Origin: Gluconobacter frateurii
GTDB taxonomy: Bacteria; Pseudomonadota; Alphaproteobacteria; Acetobacterales; Acetobacteraceae
Assembly (NCBI RefSeq): GCF_002723955.1
Contig: NZ_BEWN01000001.1
Location: 930,001-994,000 of the forward strand
DNA length: 64,000 bases
Direction of reading: 5' to 3'
Shown: piece after piece, positions 51,992 through 60,505 of the stretch
Layout of the letters: the number at the start of each line of letters is the position of its first letter
Numbering within the stretch: the stretch's first letter is position 1
Made by a program: the position numbers and the translations under genes
The notes under the pieces: generated by a model
The model's input: only the letters and a program-made list of their open reading frames with translations
The model's database searches: none
Told to the model about the DNA's origin: nothing

Positions 51992-52906
51992 TTACCCGAA
52001 CTGCACGTGGGTCAGTTTTTCGGAAATATCCCACAGACGAGCCGCAGCCTGCCGGTCGCGTGCGGCAGGGGGAATTCTGGCAGTGGTGGGATATCCACGC
52101 GTCTCGCTCAGTCTGTCGGGGCCATAATAGCCGCCTCCCTTTGCCCCGGAGGACGTCGCGGCGAAGAGGGTCGGCAGCGCACCTTGAGCGGCGGGCTGGA
52201 AAAGGAACCACAATATCCGGCGTGCGAGGCCAAACACGCTCGAAGCGCCTGCACCGTTCGGAAGAAGATCGGTACGCGAAATACCGGGATGGGCGGCGAT
52301 GCTTGTTATCCCCCAGTTTCCTGCGTCGCTGCGACGCTGAAGTTCCAGCGCGAACATCAGACAGGCCAGCTTGGACTGACTGTAGACCGGCATGGGTTTG
52401 TAGCCGTGTGCGGCCTGAAGATCATCGAATGCGATCTGACCGTCACGCGCTGCGATGCTGGAGAGTGTGACAACCCGCGGATCATGACCTTTGCGAAGCA
52501 GGGGCAGCAAATGCGCGGTCAGAGCAAAATGCCCAAGATAGTTGGTCCCGAACTGTAGTTCGAAACCATCCGAGGTCACTTTACGGGCGGGGGGCGTCAT
52601 TACCCCGGCATTATTAATCAGAACGTCGAGACGGCCGTGCTGGCCGCGCAGGCGCTCACCAAACGCAGCAATCGATGCCAGATCAGCCAGATCAAGAGCT
52701 TCAAAGCTGATGGCGGCCTCAGGTGCTTCCCTTTTTATCCGGGCGACCGCTTCCGCACCTTTGCGAGGGTTTCGGCCGGCGAGAATGACTGTCGCTCCAG
52801 CTTTCCCGAGTGCCAATGCGTCTTCAAACCCGAGGCCACCTGTCCCTGTTACGACAAATGAACGGCCGCGAATGTCCGGAATGTTTGATGTCGTCCATTT
52901 GCTCAT
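51992..52906 (-). CDS. SDR family oxidoreductase
   Basis: 304 residues from MSKWTTSNIPDIRGRSFVVT; AGGAGC lies about five bases before this ATG. The motif is TGTGGLGFEDALALG (a variant of TGxxxGxG), with NNAGVMTPP, SSIAARDG and Y-x3-K in YSQSKLAC. It is more distant from the two paralogous SDRs. It is divergent from an AraC-type regulator 217 bases away, which probably controls it together with the small membrane protein. Confidence 0.88.
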   Translation of the reverse strand: MSKWTTSNIPDIRGRSFVVTGTGGLGFEDALALGKAGATVILAGRNPRKGAEAVARIKREAPEAAISFEALDLADLASIAAFGERLRGQHGRLDVLINNAGVMTPPARKVTSDGFELQFGTNYLGHFALTAHLLPLLRKGHDPRVVTLSSIAARDGQIAFDDLQAAHGYKPMPVYSQSKLACLMFALELQRRSDAGNWGITSIAAHPGISRTDLLPNGAGASSVFGLARRILWFLFQPAAQGALPTLFAATSSGAKGGGYYGPDRLSETRGYPTTARIPPAARDRQAAARLWDISEKLTHVQFG

Positions 52907-53123
52907 GTTGGGCTCCTGTCCACGTAAGGAAGTCTCTTCGGGGAGAGAGGCTGATATTTCGAGCACTCGCCATTAACTCCAGCCGACGCCCGATACTTAG
53001 GCGTGCAGGGTAGAGAGACGAATGCCCAAACTCTCAAATTTCTTGCCCGATCCTGCAATGCTCTGGCTCAGACGGTTCGCTGCGTGTAGACGGGAAGTGT
53101 TGGAATTTCGGCTGGAGCAGGAA

Positions 53124-54029
53124 ATGTCTTCATCTCTCGCCAGGGCTGTAACCTGCTATCTGGACGGGCAGGGACATGGCACAGACGGGCTTTTCACGAC
53201 GGCTTTTGACAGCATGAATATCATCAGGTTGAGCGAAAAGACGCCACCGAATGGCATGGTATACAAACCGTCGCTCTGTATCACTCTTCAGGGCGCGAAG
53301 GAGGTAGAATTTGGCGATGCCATCTTCGAATATGGTTCCATGGCGTTTCTTCTGGTCAGCATCGAAATACCCGCTCTTGGCCGCGTGACGGAAGCAAGTC
53401 AGGAATGCCCATACATTGGCATTACGATAGATCTGGATGCCGGTATCCTGCGTGAGGTCATGGCTGAACTTACCCAGCCCCCTTTACCGTCGAATGATCA
53501 GGGTATCGGGGTATTCGTCGCCGACCTGTCCGAGGATCTGTCCGACTGCATCCGGCGGCTCATACGACTGCTCGATAATCCGGCCGCGCCCCCGATCCTC
53601 TGGCCGGCGATCATGCGTGAAATCTGCTTCTGGCTGTTAACAGGGCCTCATGCGGGCGAAGTCTGTAAACTCGTCCTGCCCGACAGCCACATGCAACGGG
53701 TTGCGGAAGCCGTTCACCTGCTGCGGGCCAACTTTGCGAAGCCGGTAAGGATTGAACGTCTTGCCGCAGTCGCACGCATGAGTCTCTCGTCCTTCCATCA
53801 GCATTTCAAAATGCTGACCTCCATGACGCCGCTCCAGTATCAAAAGCAGTTGCGCCTGCTTGAGGCACGTCGTCTGATGGTGTCAGAAGGCTTCAACGTT
53901 TCGCATGCAGCGTTTGAAGTCGGTTACGAAAGCGCGTCGCAATTCAGTCGGGACTATGTTCGCAGCTTTGGGACTGCGCCCAAGCGCGACGTGATGGAAC
54001 TGACGTCCTTGAGTACCGATCCATGCTAG
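53124..54029 (+). CDS. AraC family regulator (AraC_N type)
   Basis: 301 residues from MSSSLARAVTCYLDGQGHG, chosen because this is the usual start of the group and GGAGCAGG lies just upstream; the frame runs back to 53022. The N-terminal AraC_N domain (KPSLCITLQGAKEVEFGD) is followed by a double HTH (RIERLAAVARMSLSSFHQHF and HAAFEVGYESASQFSRDYVR). Regulators of this type often control adjacent SDR/aldo-keto reductase genes. Confidence 0.88.
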   Translation: MSSSLARAVTCYLDGQGHGTDGLFTTAFDSMNIIRLSEKTPPNGMVYKPSLCITLQGAKEVEFGDAIFEYGSMAFLLVSIEIPALGRVTEASQECPYIGITIDLDAGILREVMAELTQPPLPSNDQGIGVFVADLSEDLSDCIRRLIRLLDNPAAPPILWPAIMREICFWLLTGPHAGEVCKLVLPDSHMQRVAEAVHLLRANFAKPVRIERLAAVARMSLSSFHQHFKMLTSMTPLQYQKQLRLLEARRLMVSEGFNVSHAAFEVGYESASQFSRDYVRSFGTAPKRDVMELTSLSTDPC

Positions 54030-54059
54030 GGTTCCACTCAGCCATGTGTGTGTCAGATT

Positions 54060-54360
54060 GATTCACTGGCTGCTTCAGCGTGGCATTACGTTGGAGCGGA
54101 TACTGCATGAGGTGATCTGACAGACCAGAAATGGGCAACGACTGACAGCACAGTGATCCGCGCCCATTCGTAGGCCACCGGAGCAAAAGGGCGAACCTTC
54201 TCAGGTTTTGGTCGATCACGCGGCAGCTTTATGAGCAAGATCCATGCCCGATGTAACGATCAGGACTTTCCTCGTGGCTTATCGGCGGTTAGGCCTCGGA
54301 CGACAGTGCAGGCGGGGCCTGACGGAGCTGCCATTCCTCCCGCCGAACTCTGCTGATAAG
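54060..54360 (+). pseudogene. IS5-family transposase fragment
   Basis: A plus-strand stretch reads TTDSTVIRAHS, then GRSRGSFMSKIHARCND across frameshifts and a stop. This is the first-Asp region and following block of an IS5/IS427-type transposase of another kind than copies A-C. No ends were recognised. The remainder of the gap to 54438 shows nothing else. Confidence 0.5.
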
Positions 54361-54437
54361 TTAGCTCCCGATAACGTCGCTTTCGGTTTTTGGGTGCATT
54401 GTAGAGCGGATCGAAACCAACCGTTTTGAAATCCGAA

Positions 54438-55349
54438 TCAGCGATCGGTAATTTCGCCGGGGCAAAGCTTCAGTTTGTCGATAAGCCAGCGGCTGGCGGG
54501 TCCAGGCGGCTCGGACGTGGGATAGACGACCGTCATGGGCATGTCGGCTCCTCCTGGAGAAATGTCCTCGATGCGGAGTTCGACCAGCCGGCCGCTTTCG
54601 AGATCGGCGCGGACAGTGTGGAATGGCATCCCGCCCCAGCCGAGGCCACCAAGAAGAAAATGATGCTTGGCGTAGAGATCCGCGAGCCGCCATGTCAGCG
54701 GAGACAGGACGCCGCGTTCTCTTCCCGCGGAAAGCTCGGTCCGGTCTGTCAGCACAAGCTGGACGTGGCGTGCAAGTTCTTCTCTGGGAATAACGCCGTC
54801 GATCCGCGCCAGTGGATGGTCATGGGACGCGACCATCATGAAACGGATGTCTCCCAGCGCTTCACTCGACATGGAACTGGGAAGACCGGGAAGAGGGCCT
54901 GCAATACCGACATTGGCCCGTCCATCGAGGAGAGGTTGAAAGACGCCACCAAGGGCCTCCACGTACAGCCGCAGGGGCGTATGCGGAAATCTCTCACGGA
55001 AACCGGTCGCCACAGCTGTAATCCGGTCCATTGGGAAGAAGACGTCCACTACAACCGATAACTCGGGCTCCAGCCCCAAGGACATACCTCTGGCCCGAGC
55101 CTTCATGAAGTCCACATTGCCGACTACGCCGCGCGCATCAGCCAGCAGCACTCTGCCGGCGATCGTCAATTGCGGGTAGCGGCCCGTCCGGTCGAACAGC
55201 ACCACTCCCATCTGCGCCTCCAGGGTGGCGATCATTTCGCTGACCGCCGATTGCGACCGGTGCAGCAGCCGGGCCGCCGCCGAAAAACTGCCTTCATCAC
55301 TGGCGGCAATGAATGTGCGCAGCTGATCCAATGATACGCCGTCCAGCAT
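54438..55349 (-). CDS. LysR family regulator
   Basis: 303 residues from MLDGVSLDQLRTFIAASDEG, with GAGAGGC as ribosome site; a TTG at 55361 is less likely. The winged HTH is SFSAAARLLHRSQSAVSEMI. The effector domain follows. It is divergent from the azoreductase gene, with a 17-base palindrome in between, so it probably activates that gene and limits itself. Confidence 0.9.
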   Translation of the reverse strand: MLDGVSLDQLRTFIAASDEGSFSAAARLLHRSQSAVSEMIATLEAQMGVVLFDRTGRYPQLTIAGRVLLADARGVVGNVDFMKARARGMSLGLEPELSVVVDVFFPMDRITAVATGFRERFPHTPLRLYVEALGGVFQPLLDGRANVGIAGPLPGLPSSMSSEALGDIRFMMVASHDHPLARIDGVIPREELARHVQLVLTDRTELSAGRERGVLSPLTWRLADLYAKHHFLLGGLGWGGMPFHTVRADLESGRLVELRIEDISPGGADMPMTVVYPTSEPPGPASRWLIDKLKLCPGEITDR

Positions 55350-55363
55350 AGAGCCTCTCAATG

Positions 55364-55380
55364 TATCGTTTTAAACGATA
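55364..55380. promoter_or_regulatory. 17-bp palindrome in the LysR/azoR gap
   Basis: TATCGTTT-T-AAACGATA is perfect around its central base and starts 15 bases upstream of the LysR start codon. It has the symmetry of a LysR recognition site, although the T-N11-A form is not strict. Confidence 0.5.
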
Positions 55381-55516
55381 GTATATATCGGAATATAGAG
55401 ACTTTCTAGATAGGTCTCTGCGTGAGACATCATGATCCATGCTCAGGGCAATCAAAAATCTCTTCTCAGGGCGCAACAGAGAGTCCCTGTCACTTTCCTC
55501 TACGGAGACGACCACG

Positions 55517-56128
55517 ATGAAGATCCTGCATATCGATTCCAGTATTCTTGGAGATTACTCGGTTAGCCGGCAGCTTTCAGCGGACACCGTTGCGCGTCTG
55601 AAGGCTGTGCATCCGGACGCAACTGTCACCTATCGGGATCTTGCTGCAAATCCCGTGCCATACCTGACAGGCGCGCATATGGCGTCGTTCCAGGGGGCAC
55701 CGGTCACGGATGCAGCACTCGCTGATGATCTTGCGATCGGCAATGGGTATATCGATGACCTTCTGGCAGCTGACATCATCGTCATTGGTGCACCGATGTA
55801 TAATTTCTCCGTCTCTGTCCAGCTCAAATCCTGGATTGATCGCGTAGTCGTCGCTGGCAAGACATTCCAGTACGGTGCGACAGGCCCGGAAGGTTTGCTT
55901 CCAAAAGGCAAAAAGGCATTCCTGATCTCGACGCGCGGTGGGGTCTATACCGGGGGCAGCCCGGCTGCCGCCCTGGATCATCAGGAAAAATATCTCGGTT
56001 CCATCCTGGCGTTCATTGGCCTGACAGATGTCACCTGGATCCGCGCCGAAGGACTGGCGCTGGGGGAGGATGCCAAAGACGCTGCCATCGTACAGGCCCA
56101 AGGCGAAATCGTCGATCTTCCGCTCTGA
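55517..56128 (+). CDS. azoR: FMN-dependent NADH-azoreductase
   Basis: 203 residues from MKILHIDSSILGDYSVSRQL; GGAG lies nine bases upstream and the earlier in-frame ATG at 55439 is not conserved-looking. It has the flavodoxin-like fold of the AzoR family: PMYNFSVSVQLKSWIDRV and STRGGVYTG are FMN-contact blocks. It reduces azo bonds and quinones with NADH in the cytoplasm. It is divergent from a LysR regulator and 31 bases upstream of the YceI gene. Confidence 0.92.
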   Translation: MKILHIDSSILGDYSVSRQLSADTVARLKAVHPDATVTYRDLAANPVPYLTGAHMASFQGAPVTDAALADDLAIGNGYIDDLLAADIIVIGAPMYNFSVSVQLKSWIDRVVVAGKTFQYGATGPEGLLPKGKKAFLISTRGGVYTGGSPAAALDHQEKYLGSILAFIGLTDVTWIRAEGLALGEDAKDAAIVQAQGEIVDLPL

Positions 56129-56159
56129 CAACCTTCTTATCCCATAGGAATGCTCATCC

Positions 56160-56783
56160 ATGATCAAACGTCATTTTGCTAAGTCTGCCCTTATGGCAGC
56201 TATCGTTTTCGGTACAGTTTCACAGGCTTCAGCACAGCAGGTGGCCAGCACCGATCCGGCGGCAGTGAAGGCCGGAACCTACAAGATCGAGCCCTATCAT
56301 ACGCAGGTCGGCTTTACTCTCTCGCATCTGGGCTTCAGCAATTTCTCCGGTTTTTTCACGGGAGCATCCGGTTCGCTCACGATTGATCCGGCCCATCTTT
56401 CAGCGACCAATCTCGATGTTACGGTTCCGGTGCAATCGGTCGACACCACGGTACCGAAGCTGGATGGCGAACTGAGAAGTGCGCAGTGGTTCGACGCAGA
56501 TCGGTTTCCCAGCGCAACGTTCAAGTCTACCCGGATTGTCCGGACCGGCGCCAACACTGCGAATATCACCGGAGACCTGACCCTGCATGGTATAACACGA
56601 CCGATCACGCTCAAAACCCGTCTGGTCGGGAGCGGGACCAACCCGCTCGACAAGATGTTTACCGTTGGCTTTGAAGCGACCGGGACGATTGCTCGCAGCC
56701 AGTTTGGCGTCAAACAGTATGTGCCGCTCGTGGGGGATACTGTGACGCTGACAATCGCTGGCGCGTTCGAGCTTCAGCAGTAA
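56160..56783 (+). CDS. YceI family protein, exported
   Basis: 207 residues. The signal peptide KRHFAKSALMAAIVFGTVSQ ends at ASA-QQ. The YceI lipocalin-like barrel follows: GTYKIEPYHTQVGFTLSHLG, DGELRSAQWFDADRFPSATF and GDLTLHGITRPITL. The family binds polyprenoids or quinones in the periplasm. It precedes a cytochrome b561 gene by four bases. Confidence 0.92.
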   Translation: MIKRHFAKSALMAAIVFGTVSQASAQQVASTDPAAVKAGTYKIEPYHTQVGFTLSHLGFSNFSGFFTGASGSLTIDPAHLSATNLDVTVPVQSVDTTVPKLDGELRSAQWFDADRFPSATFKSTRIVRTGANTANITGDLTLHGITRPITLKTRLVGSGTNPLDKMFTVGFEATGTIARSQFGVKQYVPLVGDTVTLTIAGAFELQQ

Positions 56784-56787
56784 ACCC

Positions 56788-57372
56788 ATGCCAGCGTCAT
56801 GGTCTGTTGAACGATATACGCGTCTGGCGATCATCCTTCACTGGATCATGGCGCTTAATATCGCAGCCCTGGTTATCATCGGCCTTCTGATGGTTCATGG
56901 CGGTCTCACGCCAGATACAATGTTCTGGCTTTATCAGCTTCACAAGTCGATCGGGATCACGGTTCTTCTGGCAGCAGTGGTGCGGTTGGTGTGGCGTTTG
57001 AGCCATCGTCCGCCTCCGCTACCACCGACAATGCAACCAGGTGAAAAGACGGCGGCTCATGCTGGCCACATCATCCTCTATGCCGCGCTATTTATCATCC
57101 CGCTAACAGGTTGGGCGCTGGTGTCGAGTTCCGTATTCGGTATCCCAACCGTCCTGTACGGATTGGTGCCGTGGCCGGACCTGCCGGTTTTTTCGACCCT
57201 GACCGACAAGGCTCCCGTCGAAGCCGTGCTGAAAACCATCCATGCCTACGGCGCCTATGCGCTTATTGCGCTGGTAGCCCTTCACATCCTTGCCGCTCTG
57301 CGCCACCAGTTTCTTCTCAGGGACGATATCATGGCGCGGATGCTGCTCCATTGGGGAAAATCACGACTATGA
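56788..57372 (+). CDS. Cytochrome b561 family protein
   Basis: 194 residues with four hydrophobic helices and the haem-ligand histidines in ILHWIMALN, LHKSIGIT, HAGHIILY and LIALVALHILAALRHQF. It is a di-haem quinol/superoxide-type cytochrome of the CybB group in the inner membrane. It sits between two yceI genes and overlaps the second by ATGA. The trio probably works on a lipid or quinone in the periplasm. Confidence 0.92.
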   Translation: MPASWSVERYTRLAIILHWIMALNIAALVIIGLLMVHGGLTPDTMFWLYQLHKSIGITVLLAAVVRLVWRLSHRPPPLPPTMQPGEKTAAHAGHIILYAALFIIPLTGWALVSSSVFGIPTVLYGLVPWPDLPVFSTLTDKAPVEAVLKTIHAYGAYALIALVALHILAALRHQFLLRDDIMARMLLHWGKSRL

Positions 57373-57941
57373 AACATTTTCCGTCCTGGCCGACTGTGGC
57401 CTTCATGACTGGCCTGGTTTCCATGGGGACACAGGCAGAGGCTGCGGACTGGAAGATTGACACCGCAAAAAGCACCCTTGGCTTTTCTGGCATCCAGACG
57501 GGCAAAAAGTTTGAGGGGCATTTCTCGCGTTATAATGCCTCCATTTCCCTCGACCCCAATCACCTTGAAGCAGCGCATATCACGGTCGATGTCGACCTCG
57601 GCAGTGCGGAAACCGGTGACCGGCAACGGGATACGGCGCTGCCGGGTCGTGACTGGTTTGATATTGCCCAGTTTCCACATGCCTTCTTCTCCAGCGCGGA
57701 GATTCACAGGACAGGCGAAAATACCTATGAGGCCGTTGGAAATCTGACCCTGCGCGGCGCTTCCAAACCAGTAACGCTCCTGTTTACGCTCAATGTAGAG
57801 GGCGCTAAAGCACACGCTGAAGGGCATACGAAATTATTCCGCTCTGCCTTTGGTATTGGTCAGGGGCCATGGGCGACCGGTCAATGGGTCGCACTGGACG
57901 TTGACGTCACCTTCGATGTCACCGCCAACAGTGTCTTATAA
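57369..57941 (+). CDS. YceI family protein, exported (second copy)
   Basis: 190 residues from MKHFPSWPTVAFMTGLVSMG, a signal peptide cleaved near AEA-AD. Its ATG overlaps the cytochrome stop, and the longer frame from 57111 is only the shadow of that gene. It has WKIDTAKSTLGFSGIQTG, RDWFDIAQFPHAFFSS and NLTLRGASKPVTL. It is diverged from the first copy, so the two may bind different ligands or act as donor and acceptor around the cytochrome. Confidence 0.92.
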   Translation: MKHFPSWPTVAFMTGLVSMGTQAEAADWKIDTAKSTLGFSGIQTGKKFEGHFSRYNASISLDPNHLEAAHITVDVDLGSAETGDRQRDTALPGRDWFDIAQFPHAFFSSAEIHRTGENTYEAVGNLTLRGASKPVTLLFTLNVEGAKAHAEGHTKLFRSAFGIGQGPWATGQWVALDVDVTFDVTANSVL

Positions 57942-57955
57942 AAATCACGCTATTC

Positions 57956-58230
57956 ATGTTGGCCGACTGGCTCAGAACGGAAATACTGGAGCCTTATAGT
58001 ATCAAGGCAAACACCGTGGCAGAACATTTTGGTGTTTCCCGGCTCAACCGATCAGTGCTCTTCGGAACGGACGCTCCAACCTGTCTGCCGACATGGCCAT
58101 TCGGTCTGAGATTGGAATACGCGCCGATACCCTGATGTGCATGCAGAGGGCTTTCGAGTTGGCTCAGGCACCAGCCCATGAAGCCCATCTGAACGTCCAG
58201 CATTTTAAGGTCCAACGAATTAAAGTCTGC
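57956..58230 (+). pseudogene. HigA-family antitoxin relic (second)
   Basis: It begins ADWLRTEILEPYSIKANTVA and continues EHFGVSRL. It shifts phase to ALRNGRSNLSADMAIRSEIG, then IRADTLMCMQRAFELAQAPA and ends LNVQHFKVQRIK. One frameshift in the middle breaks an otherwise complete HigA-type HTH antitoxin. Its blocks parallel those of the relic at 14508-14790 but they have decayed differently. No toxin is seen upstream, where yceI ends 14 bases before. Confidence 0.7.
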
Positions 58231-58321
58231 TTAGAGGGGGAGGGGACAGCGGCAGGTCCGCTTTTGGGTTATCCAAGTATAGAATCGGACATATATTTGG
58301 CTCACTTCACGCACAGATAAT

Positions 58322-58337
58322 CCTCAGTTTTCTGAGG
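58322..58337. terminator. Small hairpin after the cupin gene
   Basis: ATCCTCAG-type arm: CCTCAG and CTGAGG form a six-base stem with a TTTT (AAAA on the minus strand) loop. It lies about 35 bases past the cupin stop on its strand. A weak terminator candidate. Confidence 0.3.
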
Positions 58338-58370
58338 GAATATTGAGGTCCTCAGTACTGGAATTCCAGG

Positions 58371-58733
58371 TTATATCCGCGACAGTGTGTGCACGGTTCG
58401 GTCAGTGGTCACATTGCCCGTGTTAAGGGTCGTATTCGGCTCCAGCAGAACAACATGGCACTCGTTGCCTAAAGCCTCGGGACAATGCTCGACGCCATGC
58501 GGAACAATGATGAATTCACCGGCCTCGATGTCAATGTCGCGATCCCGGAAATGCATGCGCAATGTTCCGGAAACAACCAGGAACAGTTCGTCCTCATGCT
58601 CGTGATGGTGCCAGTCGAACATTCCCTTGAATTTTGCCAGCTTGATCTGGGATGTGTTGATGTCACCCGCCACACGGGGGCTCCAGTAATCGGAAAATGC
58701 CGTGAAAGCCTGAGTCAGGTTTATTTTTTCCAT
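58371..58733 (-). CDS. Cupin domain protein
   Basis: 120 residues. One cupin barrel with the metal motif HHHEHEDELFLVVSG and the second motif block FIIVPHGVEHCPEA. Small stand-alone cupins act as isomerases, epimerases or ligand binders; substrate unknown. It is last in an operon with a TIM-barrel protein and a PdxA-family dehydrogenase, 12 bases after the former's stop. Confidence 0.88.
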   Translation of the reverse strand: MEKINLTQAFTAFSDYWSPRVAGDINTSQIKLAKFKGMFDWHHHEHEDELFLVVSGTLRMHFRDRDIDIEAGEFIIVPHGVEHCPEALGNECHVVLLEPNTTLNTGNVTTDRTVHTLSRI

Positions 58734-58745
58734 TGGTTTCCTCCG

Positions 58746-59426
58746 TCAGAATTGTCGAATGATAGTCTGGACGTAGCCGATCTGTTGCGCCAGATCGGGT
58801 GATGCAGGAAAAGCGCCGTCGAGCAGAGCTGTGCCGACCGTAAACCCCGAAGCACCCGCAGAGGTGGTAGCGCGAATACGCTCCGCCCGATCGAGCGAGC
58901 CCGCCACGATGACAGGCTTATTCGGCACCGCGGCGCAGACCTGCCGGATTAGCTTCGGTACATCTCCTGCGAACCGATAGGCCAGCAAATCCAGTCCATG
59001 GACACCAGGCCGGCCCGCGAGATCGACCGCACTGCGTACGATTTCGGTTTTGGTTCCTTCGAGAATGCTCGGATGCCCGCTGATCCGGCCGGGAAAGGGA
59101 TAATAGCGGATTTTTGTGCCTTCCAGCAGCTTCAGCGCATCACCGACATGTGTGCCACCCAGCAGATAATCGACACCAAGAGCGATCCCGGCCTGTATTG
59201 AGCGAAGTTCGCTGTCGCGATCGAGAGAGACAACTTCCAGATAGGTTTTTGCTCCGGCCTCACGGATAGTGCTGGCCAGCGTCTGGAGCACCGTAAAAGG
59301 CAGACCAATATCCTTGAACCCGATATGCCGGACACCTGCCTCACGGGCAGTTTCGACCAGATCGACTGCGTTCTCCACCGTACGATCATGGCGGGTCAGC
59401 ATGAAGATGAACTCGGGTCGGGTCAT
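58746..59426 (-). CDS. TIM-barrel protein of the HisA/ribulose-phosphate-binding type
   Basis: 226 residues with alternating beta and alpha units. HIGFKDIGLPF, KTYLEVVSLD, GVDYLLGGTHVGDAL and the C-terminal phosphate-grip-like block PVIVAGSLDRAERIRATTSA-GASGFTVGTALLDG are seen. A phosphorylated substrate is likely. I do not know a characterised member. The ATG overlaps the PdxA-family stop by four bases, so the two enzymes are coupled and probably act in sequence. Confidence 0.75.
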   Translation of the reverse strand: MTRPEFIFMLTRHDRTVENAVDLVETAREAGVRHIGFKDIGLPFTVLQTLASTIREAGAKTYLEVVSLDRDSELRSIQAGIALGVDYLLGGTHVGDALKLLEGTKIRYYPFPGRISGHPSILEGTKTEIVRSAVDLAGRPGVHGLDLLAYRFAGDVPKLIRQVCAAVPNKPVIVAGSLDRAERIRATTSAGASGFTVGTALLDGAFPASPDLAQQIGYVQTIIRQF

Positions 59427-60430
59427 ACTGAGGCTCCATTGGTGAGGCGAAGGGCGTAATCGAATGCCGTTTCCAGGCTGGATGGATCGGCGATACCCCG
59501 TCCTGCAATATCGAAGGCTGTGCCGTGGTCGGGGCTTGTCCGCGTGAAGGGCAAACCGAGGGTGATATTCACACCCTGCGCCAAACCCATGTATTTGACG
59601 GGAATCAGTCCTTGGTCATGATACTGCGCGACGACGACATCGAACCGTCCCTCGCGCGCTTGCATGAACACCGTGTCACCGGGCCATGGGCCTGATGCGT
59701 CAATGCCTTCACGACGTGCCTGGGCGACGGCGGGACCGATGATATGGGTCTCTTCGTCACCAAACAGGCCACCCTCTCCGGCATGGGGGTTGAGGCCCGC
59801 TACGGCGACACGTGGGCGTTCGATACCCAGTGCGCGTGCTCCCGTGTGAGCCAGCCGGATTGCTGCCGTCTGGGCGGGGAAATCAGCGCGCTGGATCGCG
59901 TCCCTGAGAGAACAGTGGATCGTCACCAGCACGACGCGGATGTCCTCGTTCGCCAGCATCATCGCAACACGCGAGCCGCCAGCCTGCTCGGCAAGAATTT
60001 CCGTATGGCCGGGATAGTGCAGTCCGGCAGCGGCGAGCGCCTCCTTATGGATCGGTGCGGTAATAATCGCTCGGATTGCTCCTGCCTTCGCCAAACGAGT
60101 TGCGGCCAAGACTGCCGCGTAAGCGGCGCGGCCACTTTCGGCACTGATCTGACCCATAGGGGGCAATTCTACGCATTCCGACGAGGCCAGCACATTCAGC
60201 ACTCCGTCCTCGAACCGGGCTTCGGCTGGTGTTGCGATCCGCCGCACCGACGCCGATGAGTCGAGTGCTGTCAACGCCTGATGCATCACCAGCGGATCGC
60301 CGACGACAATCCAGCGCTTTTGTGCCGGTTGCCGCAAGAACATCCGTGCCACGATCTCGGGGCCGATCCCGGCGGGATCTCCCATCGTGACCGCCATCGG
60401 CAAAATTTTGTGAAAGTTTTTTTCCATCAT
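59423..60430 (-). CDS. pdxA: PdxA-family 4-phosphate dehydrogenase (PdxA/PdxA2-like)
   Basis: 335 residues with AVTMGDPAGIGPEIVARMF at the start, the metal His positions in GHTEILAEQAG and VTIHCSLRDAIQ, and DVVVAQYHDQGLIPVKY with GVNITLGLPFTRTSPDHGTA. All are family hallmarks. True PdxA oxidises 4-phosphohydroxy-L-threonine in pyridoxal phosphate synthesis; PdxA2 forms act on phosphorylated threonate or erythronate. Its operon (TIM-barrel, cupin, LysR) and the absence of PLP genes point to a catabolic PdxA2-like role. Inferred. Confidence 0.88.
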   Translation of the reverse strand: MMEKNFHKILPMAVTMGDPAGIGPEIVARMFLRQPAQKRWIVVGDPLVMHQALTALDSSASVRRIATPAEARFEDGVLNVLASSECVELPPMGQISAESGRAAYAAVLAATRLAKAGAIRAIITAPIHKEALAAAGLHYPGHTEILAEQAGGSRVAMMLANEDIRVVLVTIHCSLRDAIQRADFPAQTAAIRLAHTGARALGIERPRVAVAGLNPHAGEGGLFGDEETHIIGPAVAQARREGIDASGPWPGDTVFMQAREGRFDVVVAQYHDQGLIPVKYMGLAQGVNITLGLPFTRTSPDHGTAFDIAGRGIADPSSLETAFDYALRLTNGASV

Positions 60431-60505
60431 TCCAGTGAGAATAACGAAATGGTTTATTAGGAAAACCGATATGAACTGACCTATTCTGGTGATAAAAACT
60501 GACGA

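Noticed and set aside
51987-52211. N-terminal extension of the small membrane protein
   Set aside because: The extension is arginine-rich shadow of the SDR gene. The protein proper starts at 51986 with its first helix.
57111-57941. 276-residue frame covering the second YceI gene
   Set aside because: Its first 86 codons are the shadow of the cytochrome b561 gene. The signal peptide and ATGA coupling place the real start at 57369.
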